Source: Legionella cherrii (lineage in GTDB: Bacteria; Pseudomonadota; Gammaproteobacteria; Legionellales; Legionellaceae). From it: 64,000 nucleotides of DNA. The stretch spans positions 1,458,001-1,522,000 of the forward strand of contig NZ_LR134173.1 in assembly GCF_900635815.1 (NCBI RefSeq). The letters are read 5' to 3'. The first letter of the stretch is position 1. Every line of letters starts with the position of its first letter. A model generated the notes under the pieces. That model saw nothing but the letters and a program-made list of their open reading frames with translations, was not told where the DNA came from and made no database searches. The position numbers and the translations under genes are program-made. Positions 35,793 to 44,587 of this stretch are shown piece after piece.

Positions 35793-37037
35793 ATGTATAA
35801 ACCATTAGCTCTTTTTATGGGCTTACGCTATACGCGTTCTCGAAAAAAGAATCATTTTGTCTCTTTCATTTCTCTGAGCTCCATGCTGGGTATAGGCTTA
35901 GGAGTGATGGTTCTTATTACTGTTTTATCAGTAATGAATGGTTTTGATGAGCAAATACATAACCGTTTTTTCGGTATGGCGCCTGAAATCACGGTCTCTG
36001 GCCCCAACGAGCGACTCAATAATTGGCCTGAAGTAGCTAAAAAGATTCAAACAGTTCCCGAAATTAAAGCATTAGCCCCTTATGTTGGTGGACAGGGATT
36101 AATGGTGCATGAAGGGCAAGTTTTACCTATTGTCTTAACGGGAGTATTGCCTGAAAAAGAAGAAAAGATGAGTCACTTACAAGATAAATTGCTGGCCGGT
36201 AGTCTAAGCAATTTAAAAGATTTTGGCATTATCCTAGGTAGAGGTCTCGCAGACAGTATGGGCACCATGATTGGCGATAAGGTCACGGTGATGATCCCTC
36301 AAGCAACCGTGACTCCTGCTGGAATGATTCCTCGTTTTAAGCGATTTACTGTAGTTGGTGTTTTCTCTGCGGGCACTGGATTTAATTTTGATACAAAGTT
36401 GGCATTTATCAATATGGGAGATGCCCAAAAGCTATTGCAAATGGGTGATGATGTCACCGGGATCAAAATGAAAATAGATAACGTGTACCAAGCACCCGAA
36501 TTGACTTCTCGATTATCTCATTTGCTGGGAGAAGAATATCAGGTCGGCAATTGGACACAGCAATATGGTGCGTTTTTTCAGGCTGTCAAAATGGAAAAAA
36601 CGATGATGTTTATGATTTTATTGCTCATTATCGCCGTAGCTGCATTTAATCTGGTCTCTTCTTTGGTGATGGTTGTTAATGACAAACAAGCAGAAATTGC
36701 CATTTTAAGAACCATTGGTGCGACCCCTTCTACGATATTGTGGACATTTATTGTGCAAGGAATGATGGTAGGAGTCGTGGGGACATTTTTTGGTTTGCTG
36801 GGTGGATTAGTATTGGCTAAAAATGCGACCACAATTGTGAACCATCTGCAATCCTGGTTTCATTTCAAGGTCTTGTCATCCAGTATTTATTTTGTTGATT
36901 ATTTACCTTCCAAGATTATGTTAAGCGATCTATGGACCGTTTGTGTTATGGCTTTATTAATGAGCTTTCTGGCAACAATTTATCCTGCCTGGCGTGCCTC
37001 AAAAACAGTGATTGCGGAGGCTTTGCATTATGAGTGA
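35793..37037 (+). CDS. lolC: lipoprotein-releasing ABC transporter permease, LolC/LolE (LolF-like)
   Basis: Inner-membrane part of the machinery that lifts outer-membrane lipoproteins to LolA. One N-terminal helix, a large periplasmic domain (about 50-265) with the hook-like [13 protein letters not shown] (about 171-183) that binds LolA, then three helices forming the FtsX-like domain with [15 protein letters not shown]. 414 residues. Only one permease gene accompanies lolD, whereas E. coli has lolC and lolE flanking it; the protein could therefore act as a LolF-type homodimer unless a second permease lies elsewhere. Overlaps lolD by 8 bases. Confidence 0.9.
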   Translation: MYKPLALFMGLRYTRSRKKNHFVSFISLSSMLGIGLGVMVLITVLSVMNGFDEQIHNRFFGMAPEITVSGPNERLNNWPEVAKKIQTVPEIKALAPYVGGQGLMVHEGQVLPIVLTGVLPEKEEKMSHLQDKLLAGSLSNLKDFGIILGRGLADSMGTMIGDKVTVMIPQATVTPAGMIPRFKRFTVVGVFSAGTGFNFDTKLAFINMGDAQKLLQMGDDVTGIKMKIDNVYQAPELTSRLSHLLGEEYQVGNWTQQYGAFFQAVKMEKTMMFMILLLIIAVAAFNLVSSLVMVVNDKQAEIAILRTIGATPSTILWTFIVQGMMVGVVGTFFGLLGGLVLAKNATTIVNHLQSWFHFKVLSSSIYFVDYLPSKIMLSDLWTVCVMALLMSFLATIYPAWRASKTVIAEALHYE

Positions 37038-37713
37038 TGTTATTTTAAATGCTACAAATTTATGTAAATCATACAATGATGGCGCTTCTAAAGTAGATGT
37101 GCTGCGAGGAGTCGATCTGTCGATTGCTAAAGGCGAACGTTTGGCAATTATTGGTCCATCAGGATCTGGGAAAAGCACCTTATTGCATCTAATGGGCGGG
37201 TTGGATAAGCCAACTACTGGCGATGTATTAATTAAGGATGTGAATTGGCAAAAAGTAAATGAAAAGCAACGTTGCCGATTACGTAATCAAGGTTTGGGAT
37301 TTATTTACCAGTTTCATCACTTGTTACCTGAGTTCACCGCACTTGAAAATGTTGCTATGCCTCTGCTCTTGGCGAATATCTCAGTAAAGGATGCTACGGC
37401 TGAAGCAAGTAAAATGTTGGATGATGTTGGACTTAAAGAAAGAAAAACACATAAACCGGCTCAGCTTTCAGGAGGCGAGCGGCAACGCGTTGCCATTGCT
37501 CGAGCTTTGGTACATCAGCCTTACTGCGTGCTAGCTGATGAACCTACAGGCAATCTCGATCAGACAACGGCAACCAAAGTGTTTGATTTAATGCTGGAGC
37601 TGAATCGAAAAATGAATACGGCTTTGGTTATTGTGACTCATGATCAGCAGTTAGCGAAACAAATGGATCGCGTTTTAGTGCTGGGCGATGGTCTTTTATC
37701 TGAGTTTAAATAA
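37030..37713 (+). CDS. lolD: lipoprotein-releasing system ATP-binding protein LolD
   Basis: ABC ATPase driving lipoprotein release. Walker [12 protein letters not shown]-loop [12 protein letters not shown] (LolD-typical), signature [15 protein letters not shown], Walker [13 protein letters not shown] and the switch His in VTHD. I chose the ATG at 37030 (227 residues), 9 bases after GGAGG; an upstream TTG at 37012 would add six residues inside lolC. Translation is coupled to lolC by the ATGAGTGA overlap. Confidence 0.95.
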   Translation: MSDVILNATNLCKSYNDGASKVDVLRGVDLSIAKGERLAIIGPSGSGKSTLLHLMGGLDKPTTGDVLIKDVNWQKVNEKQRCRLRNQGLGFIYQFHHLLPEFTALENVAMPLLLANISVKDATAEASKMLDDVGLKERKTHKPAQLSGGERQRVAIARALVHQPYCVLADEPTGNLDQTTATKVFDLMLELNRKMNTALVIVTHDQQLAKQMDRVLVLGDGLLSEFK

Positions 37714-37787
37714 ATTTTGTATCAGGGGTTTGTTTTCCTGAATGATTACTGATTCAGGGTCATCAACAGAAAAAGGGGTAAACAACT

Positions 37788-38033
37788 ATGTTTAAAAGAA
37801 AGGAGGGGGTTGGTAGCCCTCAACCAGCTGCAGCCAAGAAAAGTTTATTCGATGGAATCAGAGAAGATAAAGTAACTTATGATTTGGTCGATATGGGGCG
37901 CTCTGTAAATGCTCATCGATTTTTAAAAAATAAAAGTTCAAAAATTAAAGCCCCTCGATTACCGATCATTATTGAGGAAGTCGAAGCCGTAGAGGATAAC
38001 CTGCCTGAAAATAAAGCTCCCTTAAATTTATAA
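37788..38033 (+). CDS. hypothetical protein, 81 aa
   Basis: Not recognised. A small, charged, soluble protein (MFKRKEGVGSPQPAAAKKS...), probably partly disordered, with an acidic C-terminal third. Start ATG has AAAAAGGGG upstream. A perfect 7-base hairpin CCTGAAT/ATTCAGG (37737-37758) without a T-run lies in the gap after lolD and is probably in its leader. Could be co-transcribed with lolCD (74-base gap). Confidence 0.55.
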   Translation: MFKRKEGVGSPQPAAAKKSLFDGIREDKVTYDLVDMGRSVNAHRFLKNKSSKIKAPRLPIIIEEVEAVEDNLPENKAPLNL

Positions 38034-38057
38034 TCTGGGCAAGTATAACCTTCGTAT

Positions 38058-38185
38058 GTAGCCTGGGTGCAGCGACGCGAAAACCGGGTTTCTGAGCCAA
38101 GCGGGAATAAGATTTGTAAATCAAGGAGCCTAATGGGTTGCATTCAAATCTCCTGGGTTACGGCTGACGCCTTCACCCAGGCTGC
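38058..38185. repeat. dispersed repeat, family C (GTAGCCTGGGT ... ACCCAGGCTGC), full-length copy
   Basis: Ends are inverted: GTAGCCTGGGTGCAGC at the left and CACCCAGGCTGC at the right, 128 bases overall. Inside are GCGAAAACCGGGTTTC and GGAGCCTAATGGGTTGCATT/CAAATCTCCTGGGTTACGGC segments. Shorter relatives occur at 20295, 23634, 27466, 40577, 62376 and 63860. It occupies the gap between the 81-aa gene and the convergent asnS. Confidence 0.65.
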
Positions 38186-38213
38186 AAATCACCCAATGGA
38201 GCAAGAGATTTAT

Positions 38214-39617
38214 TTAATAGTTTGCATGCCCTGGTGTGCGTGGGAAAGGAATGACATCGCGTACGTTAGCTAAGCCTGTAACATAGCTGACCAAGCGTTC
38301 AAAGCCCAAACCAAATCCTGCATGGGGTACCGTACCATATCGACGTAAGTCTCTATACCATTGATAGCTTTCTTTATTTAAATTGCATTCTTCAATGCGC
38401 TTATCCAGGATATCCAGGCGTTCTTCACGTTGACTGCCGCCAATGATTTCACCAATTCCAGGTGCTAAAACATCCATAGCCGCAACGGTTTTTTCATCAT
38501 CATTGAGACGCATATAAAACCCTTTGATTTCTTGAGGATAATTAGTCAGTATCACCGGTTTTTTGCAGTGGATTTCTGCCAGATAACGTTCATGTTCTGA
38601 TTGTAAGTCCAATCCCCAGCTTACAGGGAATTCAAATGATTGACCGCATTGTTCCAAAATTCTGATGGCATCAGTATAAGTCATGATTTCAAAATTAGAA
38701 TCCGCGATGTGTTCTAGCCGTTCAATACATCCTGGAGCGACAAACTGATTGAAAAAGTCCATATCATCTGCACGTTCATCCAGAACTGCTTTGCATAGAT
38801 AACGCAACATCTTTTGGCTTAAGGTACAAATGTCATGCAAAGTGGCAAAAGCGATTTCAGGTTCAATCATCCAGAATTCAGCCAAATGGCGGCTTGTATT
38901 CGAGTTTTCAGCACGAAAAGTCGGTCCAAAAGTATATACTTTCGACATGGCCATGCAATACGCCTCAAGATTTAACTGTCCTGAAACAGTGAGAAAAGTC
39001 TCTTTTCCAAAAAAATCTTTACTGAAATCAATTTGACCGTATTCATTTTTAGGGATATTTAAGAGGTCTAAGGTCGATACGCGGAACATTTCACCGGCCC
39101 CTTCACAATCACTGGAAGTAATAATGGGGGTATGTATCCAAAAGAAACCCTGTTCGTGGAAAAAGCGGTGTATGGCTTGTGACAAACAATGACGAATTCG
39201 CGTTACCGCGCTTATCGTATTAGTACGTGGACGTAGATGAGCTACATCACGCAGAAATTCAAGTGTGTGGCGTTTGGCCTGAATAGGATATGTATCTGGA
39301 TTCTCTACCCAACCTACTACTTTAATCGAGTCAGCCTGAATCTCAAATGCTTGGCCTTTACCTTGAGAGGCTACCAATTTTCCTGAAGCAATGATAGAGC
39401 ATCCAGCCGTCAGTTTACTGACTTCATCAAGGTAATTGTCCAAATTATCTGTTGCTACGATTTGAATGGGAGCAAAACAAGAACCATCATGTAAGCTAAT
39501 AAAAGATAAACCCGTTTTGGAGTCGCGGCGAGTCTTAACCCAACCTCTAACGGTAACGTGTTCATCAATGCTGATTTCACCATCTAAACACTGCTTTATG
39601 GTAAAAACTTCACTCAT
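38214..39617 (-). CDS. asnS: asparagine-tRNA ligase
   Basis: Class IIb synthetase charging tRNA-Asn. N-terminal OB-fold anticodon-binding domain ([20 protein letters not shown], about 18-110), motif 2 [21 protein letters not shown] and motif 3 [15 protein letters not shown] near the C-terminus, ending [11 protein letters not shown]. 467 residues, normal. Start ATG follows AGGAGTAAAAA. Single-gene unit. Confidence 0.96.
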   Translation of the reverse strand: MSEVFTIKQCLDGEISIDEHVTVRGWVKTRRDSKTGLSFISLHDGSCFAPIQIVATDNLDNYLDEVSKLTAGCSIIASGKLVASQGKGQAFEIQADSIKVVGWVENPDTYPIQAKRHTLEFLRDVAHLRPRTNTISAVTRIRHCLSQAIHRFFHEQGFFWIHTPIITSSDCEGAGEMFRVSTLDLLNIPKNEYGQIDFSKDFFGKETFLTVSGQLNLEAYCMAMSKVYTFGPTFRAENSNTSRHLAEFWMIEPEIAFATLHDICTLSQKMLRYLCKAVLDERADDMDFFNQFVAPGCIERLEHIADSNFEIMTYTDAIRILEQCGQSFEFPVSWGLDLQSEHERYLAEIHCKKPVILTNYPQEIKGFYMRLNDDEKTVAAMDVLAPGIGEIIGGSQREERLDILDKRIEECNLNKESYQWYRDLRRYGTVPHAGFGLGFERLVSYVTGLANVRDVIPFPRTPGHANY

Positions 39618-39673
39618 TTTTTTTACTCCTCACTCTGATTATACTTTGCGCACTCACAAAGGGCACAGTTTGG

Positions 39674-39817
39674 GTGCATTTAAATTCTATCAGTCGACGT
39701 ACGCTTATTAATCAGCGCAAGTATTTGCATTACACCAAGCATTTCCCGATTGAAGAATTCGTCTGGTTAGCGAGACTGGGCAATGCCAATCCCGATTTGT
39801 GGCTTCGCGAAGTATAG
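39674..39817 (+). CDS. possible small ORF or gene remnant, 47 codons
   Basis: Within the 364-base asnS upstream gap, a GTG-initiated frame encodes MHLNSISRRTLINQRKYLHY and ends EEFVWLARLGNANPDLWLREV. Its amino-acid composition looks protein-like, with ordinary codon choice, and the open frame extends further upstream without a start. A weak AAAGGGC precedes it. It could be a real small gene or the 3' remnant of a lost one. Nothing else is seen in 39618-39981 except promoter regions. Confidence 0.3.
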   Translation: MHLNSISRRTLINQRKYLHYTKHFPIEEFVWLARLGNANPDLWLREV

Positions 39818-39981
39818 ATACCTTTAACTAAAAATGAGATGATACACCGGGGTTATCAGCATTTCTACTATCTTAGTGCTAAAACATGTTGATTTTCTTA
39901 CTTCATTAAGATAACTCCAAATTAGAATGAAAGTGCTTTGATCTCAACTGCTTTTTCGAGGTTTATCATTGAGGAAACATT

Positions 39982-40542
39982 ATGTTGCGAAAAGTGTTCT
40001 GTATCTCATTGTTTATTTGCTCTTTAGGAGCTGCAGCAGATGATACGATATTAAAATTATATAGACCCTTTGGTGATGTGACGAATCAAGCGATTCCGCA
40101 AGTGAAAAACACACTTATGGGTGAATGTTATTCTCAATCCCAGTTAATTGTGCGGGAAGATGCCTGGCGTTGCCTGGCAGATGGCAAAACTTATGATCCG
40201 TGTTTTGTTAAGTCAGGACCAGAGCGGACAGAGGCATTATGCCCTCAATCTCCTTGGATTGGAGACAGTGTACTGATTAAAGTGAAAGAACCATTGCATA
40301 ATGAGCAAAATAAAACATTAGATATGGCGCTTACTTATCCTTGGGGCATTGAGCTGACTAATGGTGAACATTGTATGGCGATTAATTCTGGAAAAATTTA
40401 TGATCAAATGCCGGTGCGATATAAATGCAGCAGTAAAAATTATCTAGTTGGCCATTTACAGCGATGCAAAAATGTTTGGAGCATGCTTCAGAAAACGCCG
40501 CAAGGTGTGGTTACCGTAGAATTAAAGAAGGCTTGGTTTTGA
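39982..40542 (+). CDS. secreted hypothetical protein, 186 aa
   Basis: Signal peptide MLRKVFCISLFICSLGAAA with probable cleavage before DD. The mature part (about 167 residues) has eight cysteines, mostly in spaced pairs (GECYSQS, WRCLADG, DPCFVKSG, EALCPQ, EHCMAI, YKCSSK, QRCKNV), suggesting disulfides in the periplasm or outside. Family not recognised. GAGGAAAC lies 5-6 bases before the ATG. Followed by a hairpin and the convergent maiA. Confidence 0.7.
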   Translation: MLRKVFCISLFICSLGAAADDTILKLYRPFGDVTNQAIPQVKNTLMGECYSQSQLIVREDAWRCLADGKTYDPCFVKSGPERTEALCPQSPWIGDSVLIKVKEPLHNEQNKTLDMALTYPWGIELTNGEHCMAINSGKIYDQMPVRYKCSSKNYLVGHLQRCKNVWSMLQKTPQGVVTVELKKAWF

Positions 40543-40576
40543 AAGAGACTCTTATTGACAAAGGATTAAGTAATGT

Positions 40577-40598
40577 AGGTTGGGTCAAAGCCCAACCT
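40577..40598. repeat. short family C-like hairpin between convergent genes
   Basis: Perfect AGGTTGGG/CCCAACCT with a 6-base loop, between the secreted protein gene and maiA; no long T-run on either side. The same GTTGGG/CCCAAC core recurs near 11980-12000 and 63860-63882. Confidence 0.6.
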
Positions 40599-40605
40599 GG
40601 AACAA

Positions 40606-41238
40606 TTATTGAATCTCGGGGGCTGCTTTTTGAAAGGGTTCCAGTGTCAAACAATGCGCGTTGATTTCATTGATAAGGGGGTAGCTGTCCATAGCAAAAT
40701 GAAAACGATGCGCATTATAGACTTGGGGGATAAGACAAAGATCGGCCAAGGTCACTGTATCGCCAAAACAAAAAGATGGACTGCGTTTTATCTGTTTTAA
40801 TTTCATTTCAAAAGCGTCAAATCCTGCTTTAAGCCAATGGTGATACCAGTCTGTGACTTGTGTTTCATGTGCTTGAAATTGCTCTTTTAAGCGGTTTAAT
40901 ACCCTTAAATTATTCAGCGGATGCATGTCACAAGCGACAATTAAGGCAAGGGATCTTACAATAGCTTTATCCCAAGGATCAGAGGGCAATAATGCAGGAT
41001 TAGGGTACGTTTCATCCAAATAATCGATTATGGCAAGTGATTGACTAATCACTCGCTGATTGATTTCTAAGCTGGGCACTAATTCTTGGGGATTAACCTC
41101 TCGGTATTCTGGACTATGCTGTTCTCCACCATGATTCACCAGGTGAATATTTATTTTCTCATAGGCAATATTTTTTAAGTTCAGGGCTATACGGACGCGA
41201 TAACACGCCGTGGAACGAAAATAATCATAGAGTTTCAT
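40606..41238 (-). CDS. maiA: maleylacetoacetate isomerase (zeta-class GST)
   Basis: Glutathione-dependent isomerase converting maleylacetoacetate to fumarylacetoacetate in tyrosine breakdown. N-terminal thioredoxin fold with FRSTACYRVRIALNLK (zeta-class S-x-x-S/A-C-x-R-V-R active site, about 8-23), VPSLEINQRVISQSLAI with the cis-proline and glutathione-binding Gln-Ser, and a helical C-terminal half with ATLADLCLIPQVYNA-like TLADLCLIPQVYNA. 210 residues. Begins 3 bases after fahA, last gene of the hpd-fahA-maiA unit. Confidence 0.93.
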   Translation of the reverse strand: MKLYDYFRSTACYRVRIALNLKNIAYEKINIHLVNHGGEQHSPEYREVNPQELVPSLEINQRVISQSLAIIDYLDETYPNPALLPSDPWDKAIVRSLALIVACDMHPLNNLRVLNRLKEQFQAHETQVTDWYHHWLKAGFDAFEMKLKQIKRSPSFCFGDTVTLADLCLIPQVYNAHRFHFAMDSYPLINEINAHCLTLEPFQKAAPEIQ

Positions 41239-41241
41239 CGC

Positions 41242-42225
41242 TTATACCTGCTTCACGACTTGATCGATTGCCCCAAACAGGCTGTTGCCTTGTTTATCGA
41301 GCATTTCAATACGAATTCTGTCGCCAAAACGCATAAAAGACGTTTTTGCTTGGCCTTGCTCTATGGTTTCCAGCATACGCTTTTCCGCGATACACGATGA
41401 ACCTTTGCTGCGATCCAGATTAGAAACTGTACCTGAACCAATAATGGTTCCTGCACGGAGGACTCTGGTTTTTGCAGCATGTTCAATCAGTTTTGGGAAG
41501 GAAAACGTCATATCTATCCCAGCGTTGGGTTGGCCAAATAATTGCTCATTCAGATGACTTAATAAAGACAGATGCACTCGTTGACCATCCCATTCAGATC
41601 CTAGTTCATCAGGTGTGATGGCTACAGGAGAAAAACTGCTGGATGGTTTCGATTGGAAAAAACCAAAACCTTTAGCCAGTTCATTGGGTATTAAATTACG
41701 CAATGAAACATCATTGACCAGCATGAGTAGCTTAATATGTTGCCCTGCGTTTTCATGGCTTATGCCCATAGGAACATCATCAGTAATTACTGCAACTTCT
41801 GCCTCAAAATCGATGCCATATGCTTCATCTGCTGCCAAGATGGGATCTCTGGGGCCCAAAAAGGAATCAGAACCTCCTTGATACATCAAAGGATCAGTCC
41901 AGAAATTCTCTGGCAATTCTGCACCACGTGCCTTACGCACCAGTTCAACATGGTTAACATAAGCACTGCCATCCGCCCATTGATAAGCACGAGGCAGGGG
42001 GGATTCACAGTGTTGTGGATCAAAACTAAAGGTATGCTCCAAAAGTCCTTCATTAAGTTGTTGATAGACTTGTTGTAACTGTTCCTCTACTGCATTCCAA
42101 TGATCTAGGGCATATTGCAAATTGGGTGCAATTTGAGGTACTCGTATTGCACGAGTCAATGCTTGATTGACCACGCATAATTCCCCATCGCGTGATGATG
42201 TTGATTTTAGACTGGCAAGTTTCAT
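41242..42225 (-). CDS. fahA: fumarylacetoacetate hydrolase family protein
   Basis: Last step of tyrosine degradation: fumarylacetoacetate to fumarate and acetoacetate. FAH fold with metal ligands in DFEAEVAVITDDVP (about 153-166) and the region KGFGFFQSKPSSSFSPVAITPDELG; GTIIGSGTVSN later. The ATG at 42225 (327 residues) has GAGGAAC just upstream. A further upstream ATG at 42306 would add 27 residues that translate a family B palindromic repeat and should not be annotated. Lies between hpd and maiA. Confidence 0.93.
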   Translation of the reverse strand: MKLASLKSTSSRDGELCVVNQALTRAIRVPQIAPNLQYALDHWNAVEEQLQQVYQQLNEGLLEHTFSFDPQHCESPLPRAYQWADGSAYVNHVELVRKARGAELPENFWTDPLMYQGGSDSFLGPRDPILAADEAYGIDFEAEVAVITDDVPMGISHENAGQHIKLLMLVNDVSLRNLIPNELAKGFGFFQSKPSSSFSPVAITPDELGSEWDGQRVHLSLLSHLNEQLFGQPNAGIDMTFSFPKLIEHAAKTRVLRAGTIIGSGTVSNLDRSKGSSCIAEKRMLETIEQGQAKTSFMRFGDRIRIEMLDKQGNSLFGAIDQVVKQV

Positions 42226-42261
42226 AAGTTCCTCATTGAGTTGTAGTCCGGGATAAGTTAA

Positions 42262-42367
42262 TCCCCTCTCCCACTGATGGGAGAGGGGTAGGGGGGAGGG
42301 GTTCATTAGCCGTAACCAATACCCTCATCCGCCCTTTCGGGCACCTTCTCCCTTGGGGAGACGGGAA
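42262..42367. repeat. dispersed palindromic repeat, family B, well preserved
   Basis: Hairpins CCCCTCTCCCACTGATGGGAG (with AGGGG after it) and CCGCCCTTTCGGGC plus CTTCTCCCTTGGGGAGACGG. It sits in the 174-base gap between hpd and fahA within the tyrosine-degradation operon, so it may set differential mRNA stability there. It also creates a false 5' extension of fahA. Confidence 0.8.
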
Positions 42368-42399
42368 TCTTTACCCTATGTGCCCAGGCCATAGTTTTG

Positions 42400-43452
42400 T
42401 TAGGCAGACTTTTCTTTCAAAGTTCCACGTTTGATCTGATCTCTTTCAATCGCCTCAAATAAGGCTTGAAAGTTACCTTCACCAAATCCTTGATTTCCTT
42501 TGCGTTGAATGATTTCAAAAAACACCGGCCCAAAGATATTTTCAGTAAAGATTTGCAGCAATAAACCATGTTTGGGATCGCTTTCACCATCAATCAAAAT
42601 TTTCTCTTTTTGAAGTTGACTCACTGATTCTTGATGCCAAGGAAGACGATCATGCACCATTTCATAGTAGGTATCTGGAACATCAAGGAATTTAACCCCT
42701 TGCTCCCTTAATGTATGCACCGTCTGGTAAATGTTGTCCGTAGTTAATGCGATATGTTGGATGCCTTCACCTTTGTAATCATGTAGAAATTCTTCAATTT
42801 GCGATAAATCATCTTTAGATTCATTCAAAGGAATTTTTATTTTTCCACAAGGACTACCTAGAGCACGACTTAATAATCCGGTCATTTTCCCTTTAATGTT
42901 AAAATAACGAATTTCCTGGAAGTTAAAAATGGATTCATAGAACTCAGCCCATTTATCCATATTGCCACGAAACACATTATGGGTTAAATGATCAATCAGT
43001 ACTAAGCCATTACCCGTTACTTTTTTATTGGCTTGTTTTTCCCAATGCGTTGAGAAGGGTTGATGTTGATCATCAACAAAATAAATGACACTACCCCCTA
43101 TAGCTTGGATACCTAATAAACCATGATGCGCGTGAGCGCAATCTTCAAATGCTTTGGCTCCATGTTGGAGTGCATATTCGAATGCTGCCTTGGCATTCTT
43201 TACTTTAAATCCCATGGCGCAAGCACCCGCTCCATGAGTTTTGGCATGTTCTTCTGCTTGGCAATTTGTTGCTGCATTGACAATAAATTGAATCTCGCCT
43301 TGTTGAAATAAGGTGATGTCCTGGTTTTTATGATGCGCGGTAGCCTGGAAACCCATATCCATGAACTGTTGATGCAGGTGTTTTTTATCGGGACCTGAAA
43401 ACTCTAAGAAAGCAAAACCATCTAATCCACATGGGTTGTTATTTGTTTGCAT
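42400..43452 (-). CDS. hpd: 4-hydroxyphenylpyruvate dioxygenase (legiolysin)
   Basis: Non-haem iron dioxygenase forming homogentisate from 4-hydroxyphenylpyruvate. In L. pneumophila this protein is legiolysin (lly), responsible for brown pigment and haemolysin-like activity via homogentisate. The three iron ligands of the C-terminal domain are in LVLIDHLTHNVFRG (His), GEGIQHIALTTDNI (His) and GPVFFEIIQRKGNQGFGEGN (Glu). 350 residues as in legiolysin. First gene of hpd-fahA-maiA. Oxidation of excess homogentisate gives pyomelanin, which helps iron reduction; that is known from L. pneumophila. Confidence 0.95.
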   Translation of the reverse strand: MQTNNNPCGLDGFAFLEFSGPDKKHLHQQFMDMGFQATAHHKNQDITLFQQGEIQFIVNAATNCQAEEHAKTHGAGACAMGFKVKNAKAAFEYALQHGAKAFEDCAHAHHGLLGIQAIGGSVIYFVDDQHQPFSTHWEKQANKKVTGNGLVLIDHLTHNVFRGNMDKWAEFYESIFNFQEIRYFNIKGKMTGLLSRALGSPCGKIKIPLNESKDDLSQIEEFLHDYKGEGIQHIALTTDNIYQTVHTLREQGVKFLDVPDTYYEMVHDRLPWHQESVSQLQKEKILIDGESDPKHGLLLQIFTENIFGPVFFEIIQRKGNQGFGEGNFQALFEAIERDQIKRGTLKEKSA

Positions 43453-43582
43453 TGTTGATTACTCCTTTAAAATGATTCGGTACTTAAAAACTCCTTTCTC
43501 TATAGGAGATGGGTAAAGTAAGATTACCTTGCCTGGCTCGTGGCCACTGTCATTTACTTCAGGAATTGACCTTTTTCCTTGC

Positions 43583-43768
43583 CCGTCATCCCGAGTGCAA
43601 GCAGCGATCTCTCCAGGGTGAACACTGTTCTAAAATGGGGAGAGCCATCACTATGCTCGGAATCACGAAGACAAAGGAGAAGGTGCCCGTTAGGGCCGAT
43701 GAGGGTATTGATTGGGTTAATGAGTCCTCATCTCTATCCCTCTTCCACGATAGGGAGAGGGATTCCTA
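43583..43768. repeat. adjacent family A and family B repeats
   Basis: A family A copy (CGTCATCCCGAGTGCAAGCA ... ATGCTCGGAATCACG, 43583-43668) directly followed by an inverted family B copy (GGAGAAGGTGCCCGTTAGGG ... CCCTCTTCCACGATAGGGAG, 43676-43768). These fill most of the 329-base gap 43453-43781, which otherwise should hold the hpd promoter near 43460-43500. Confidence 0.75.
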
Positions 43769-43781
43769 GCTACTTGTTGTC

Positions 43782-44438
43782 TTAAGATGGTTGTACTAAA
43801 AATAATCCATCTGCTATAGGTAACAAACTAACAAACACGCGTTGATCGTTTTTAATCAGATCATTCAGTTTTCTAATTTCTCTGGTTTGTCCGCCTAGTT
43901 CATTTTCATCAATTACTTTACCATCCCAGAAAATATTATCTATAGCAATTAACCCTTTTGGTTGAATCAGTTTTAAGGCCAATTCATAGTAATGCACATA
44001 ATTGGTTTTATCGGCATCAATAAAAATGAAATCAAACTTTTGTTCCCAGCCTTCATTGAGGAGGTTGTGTAACGTATCTAATGCACGGCCAAGTCTTAAT
44101 TCAATTTTATGGTCTTGCTGTGCTTCTTTCCAGAACGGATGGGCCTTGCTTGTCCACTCGGAATTGATATCACAGGTAATGAGCTTGCCATCATCAGGCA
44201 AAACCAAGGACATGGCTAAGGCACTATAGCCCGTAAATGTTCCCAACTCCAAAACATTTTTGGCGCGGATCAAGCGTAGGAGCAATTGCATAAATTGTGC
44301 TTGTTCCGGCGCAACTTGCATGTTCGCCAGCTCCATAGTGGAGGTCACCTTGCGTAGACCAGTTAGGGATGGATGTTCGCGCAAAGATTTGTCCAGCATG
44401 TATTCATAAAGTTCGGGAGTCAGGTTTAAATGTTTCAT
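43782..44438 (-). CDS. O-methyltransferase, caffeoyl-CoA type
   Basis: Cation-dependent SAM methyltransferase of about 218 residues. Motif I is NVLELGTFTGYSALAMSLVL (about 61-80), metal-binding Asp in FIFIDADKTNY (about 134-144), and AIDNIFWDGKV near 160. The N-terminal PELYEYMLDKSLREHPSL is typical of the family. In bacteria these enzymes act on varied catechol-like substrates; the location beside homogentisate-forming genes hints at aromatic substrates, but that is only inference. Separately flanked by repeats, so probably its own transcript. Confidence 0.88.
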   Translation of the reverse strand: MKHLNLTPELYEYMLDKSLREHPSLTGLRKVTSTMELANMQVAPEQAQFMQLLLRLIRAKNVLELGTFTGYSALAMSLVLPDDGKLITCDINSEWTSKAHPFWKEAQQDHKIELRLGRALDTLHNLLNEGWEQKFDFIFIDADKTNYVHYYELALKLIQPKGLIAIDNIFWDGKVIDENELGGQTREIRKLNDLIKNDQRVFVSLLPIADGLFLVQPS

Positions 44439-44508
44439 AGATTCCTAAGTTCTATTATTTGGGCCAAAATGGCAATGGCTTTTAAGTGTCCAATGCTCAT
44501 CTACTACT

Positions 44509-44580
44509 CCGTCGAGTGCCGGAATCTCCTGTCATAACACTGTGCTACAGCATGGAGATTCCCGTCGCACTCGGGATGGC
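44509..44580. repeat. dispersed palindromic repeat, family A
   Basis: CCGTCGAGTGCCGGAATCTCC / GGAGATTCCCGTCGCACTCGG arms with GTCATAACACTGTGCTACAG in the centre. Lies between the leucine dehydrogenase and O-methyltransferase genes; nothing else visible in the 149-base gap. Confidence 0.7.
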
Positions 44581-44587
44581 GAGAGCC

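Noticed and set aside
37737..37758. Hairpin after lolD as an intrinsic terminator
   Set aside because: Perfect 7-base stem but no T-run on either side.
39466..39711. 81-codon plus-strand frame over the asnS 5' end
   Set aside because: Antisense shadow of the asnS N-terminus without a ribosome-binding site.
42226..42306. 27-residue N-terminal extension of fahA
   Set aside because: The extension translates a family B palindromic repeat; the ATG at 42225 has a proper GAGGAAC site and matches family starts.
43583..43768. Clustered short inverted repeats that could suggest a CRISPR array
   Set aside because: Units are two different palindromic families, not evenly spaced identical repeats with unique spacers, and no cas genes are present.
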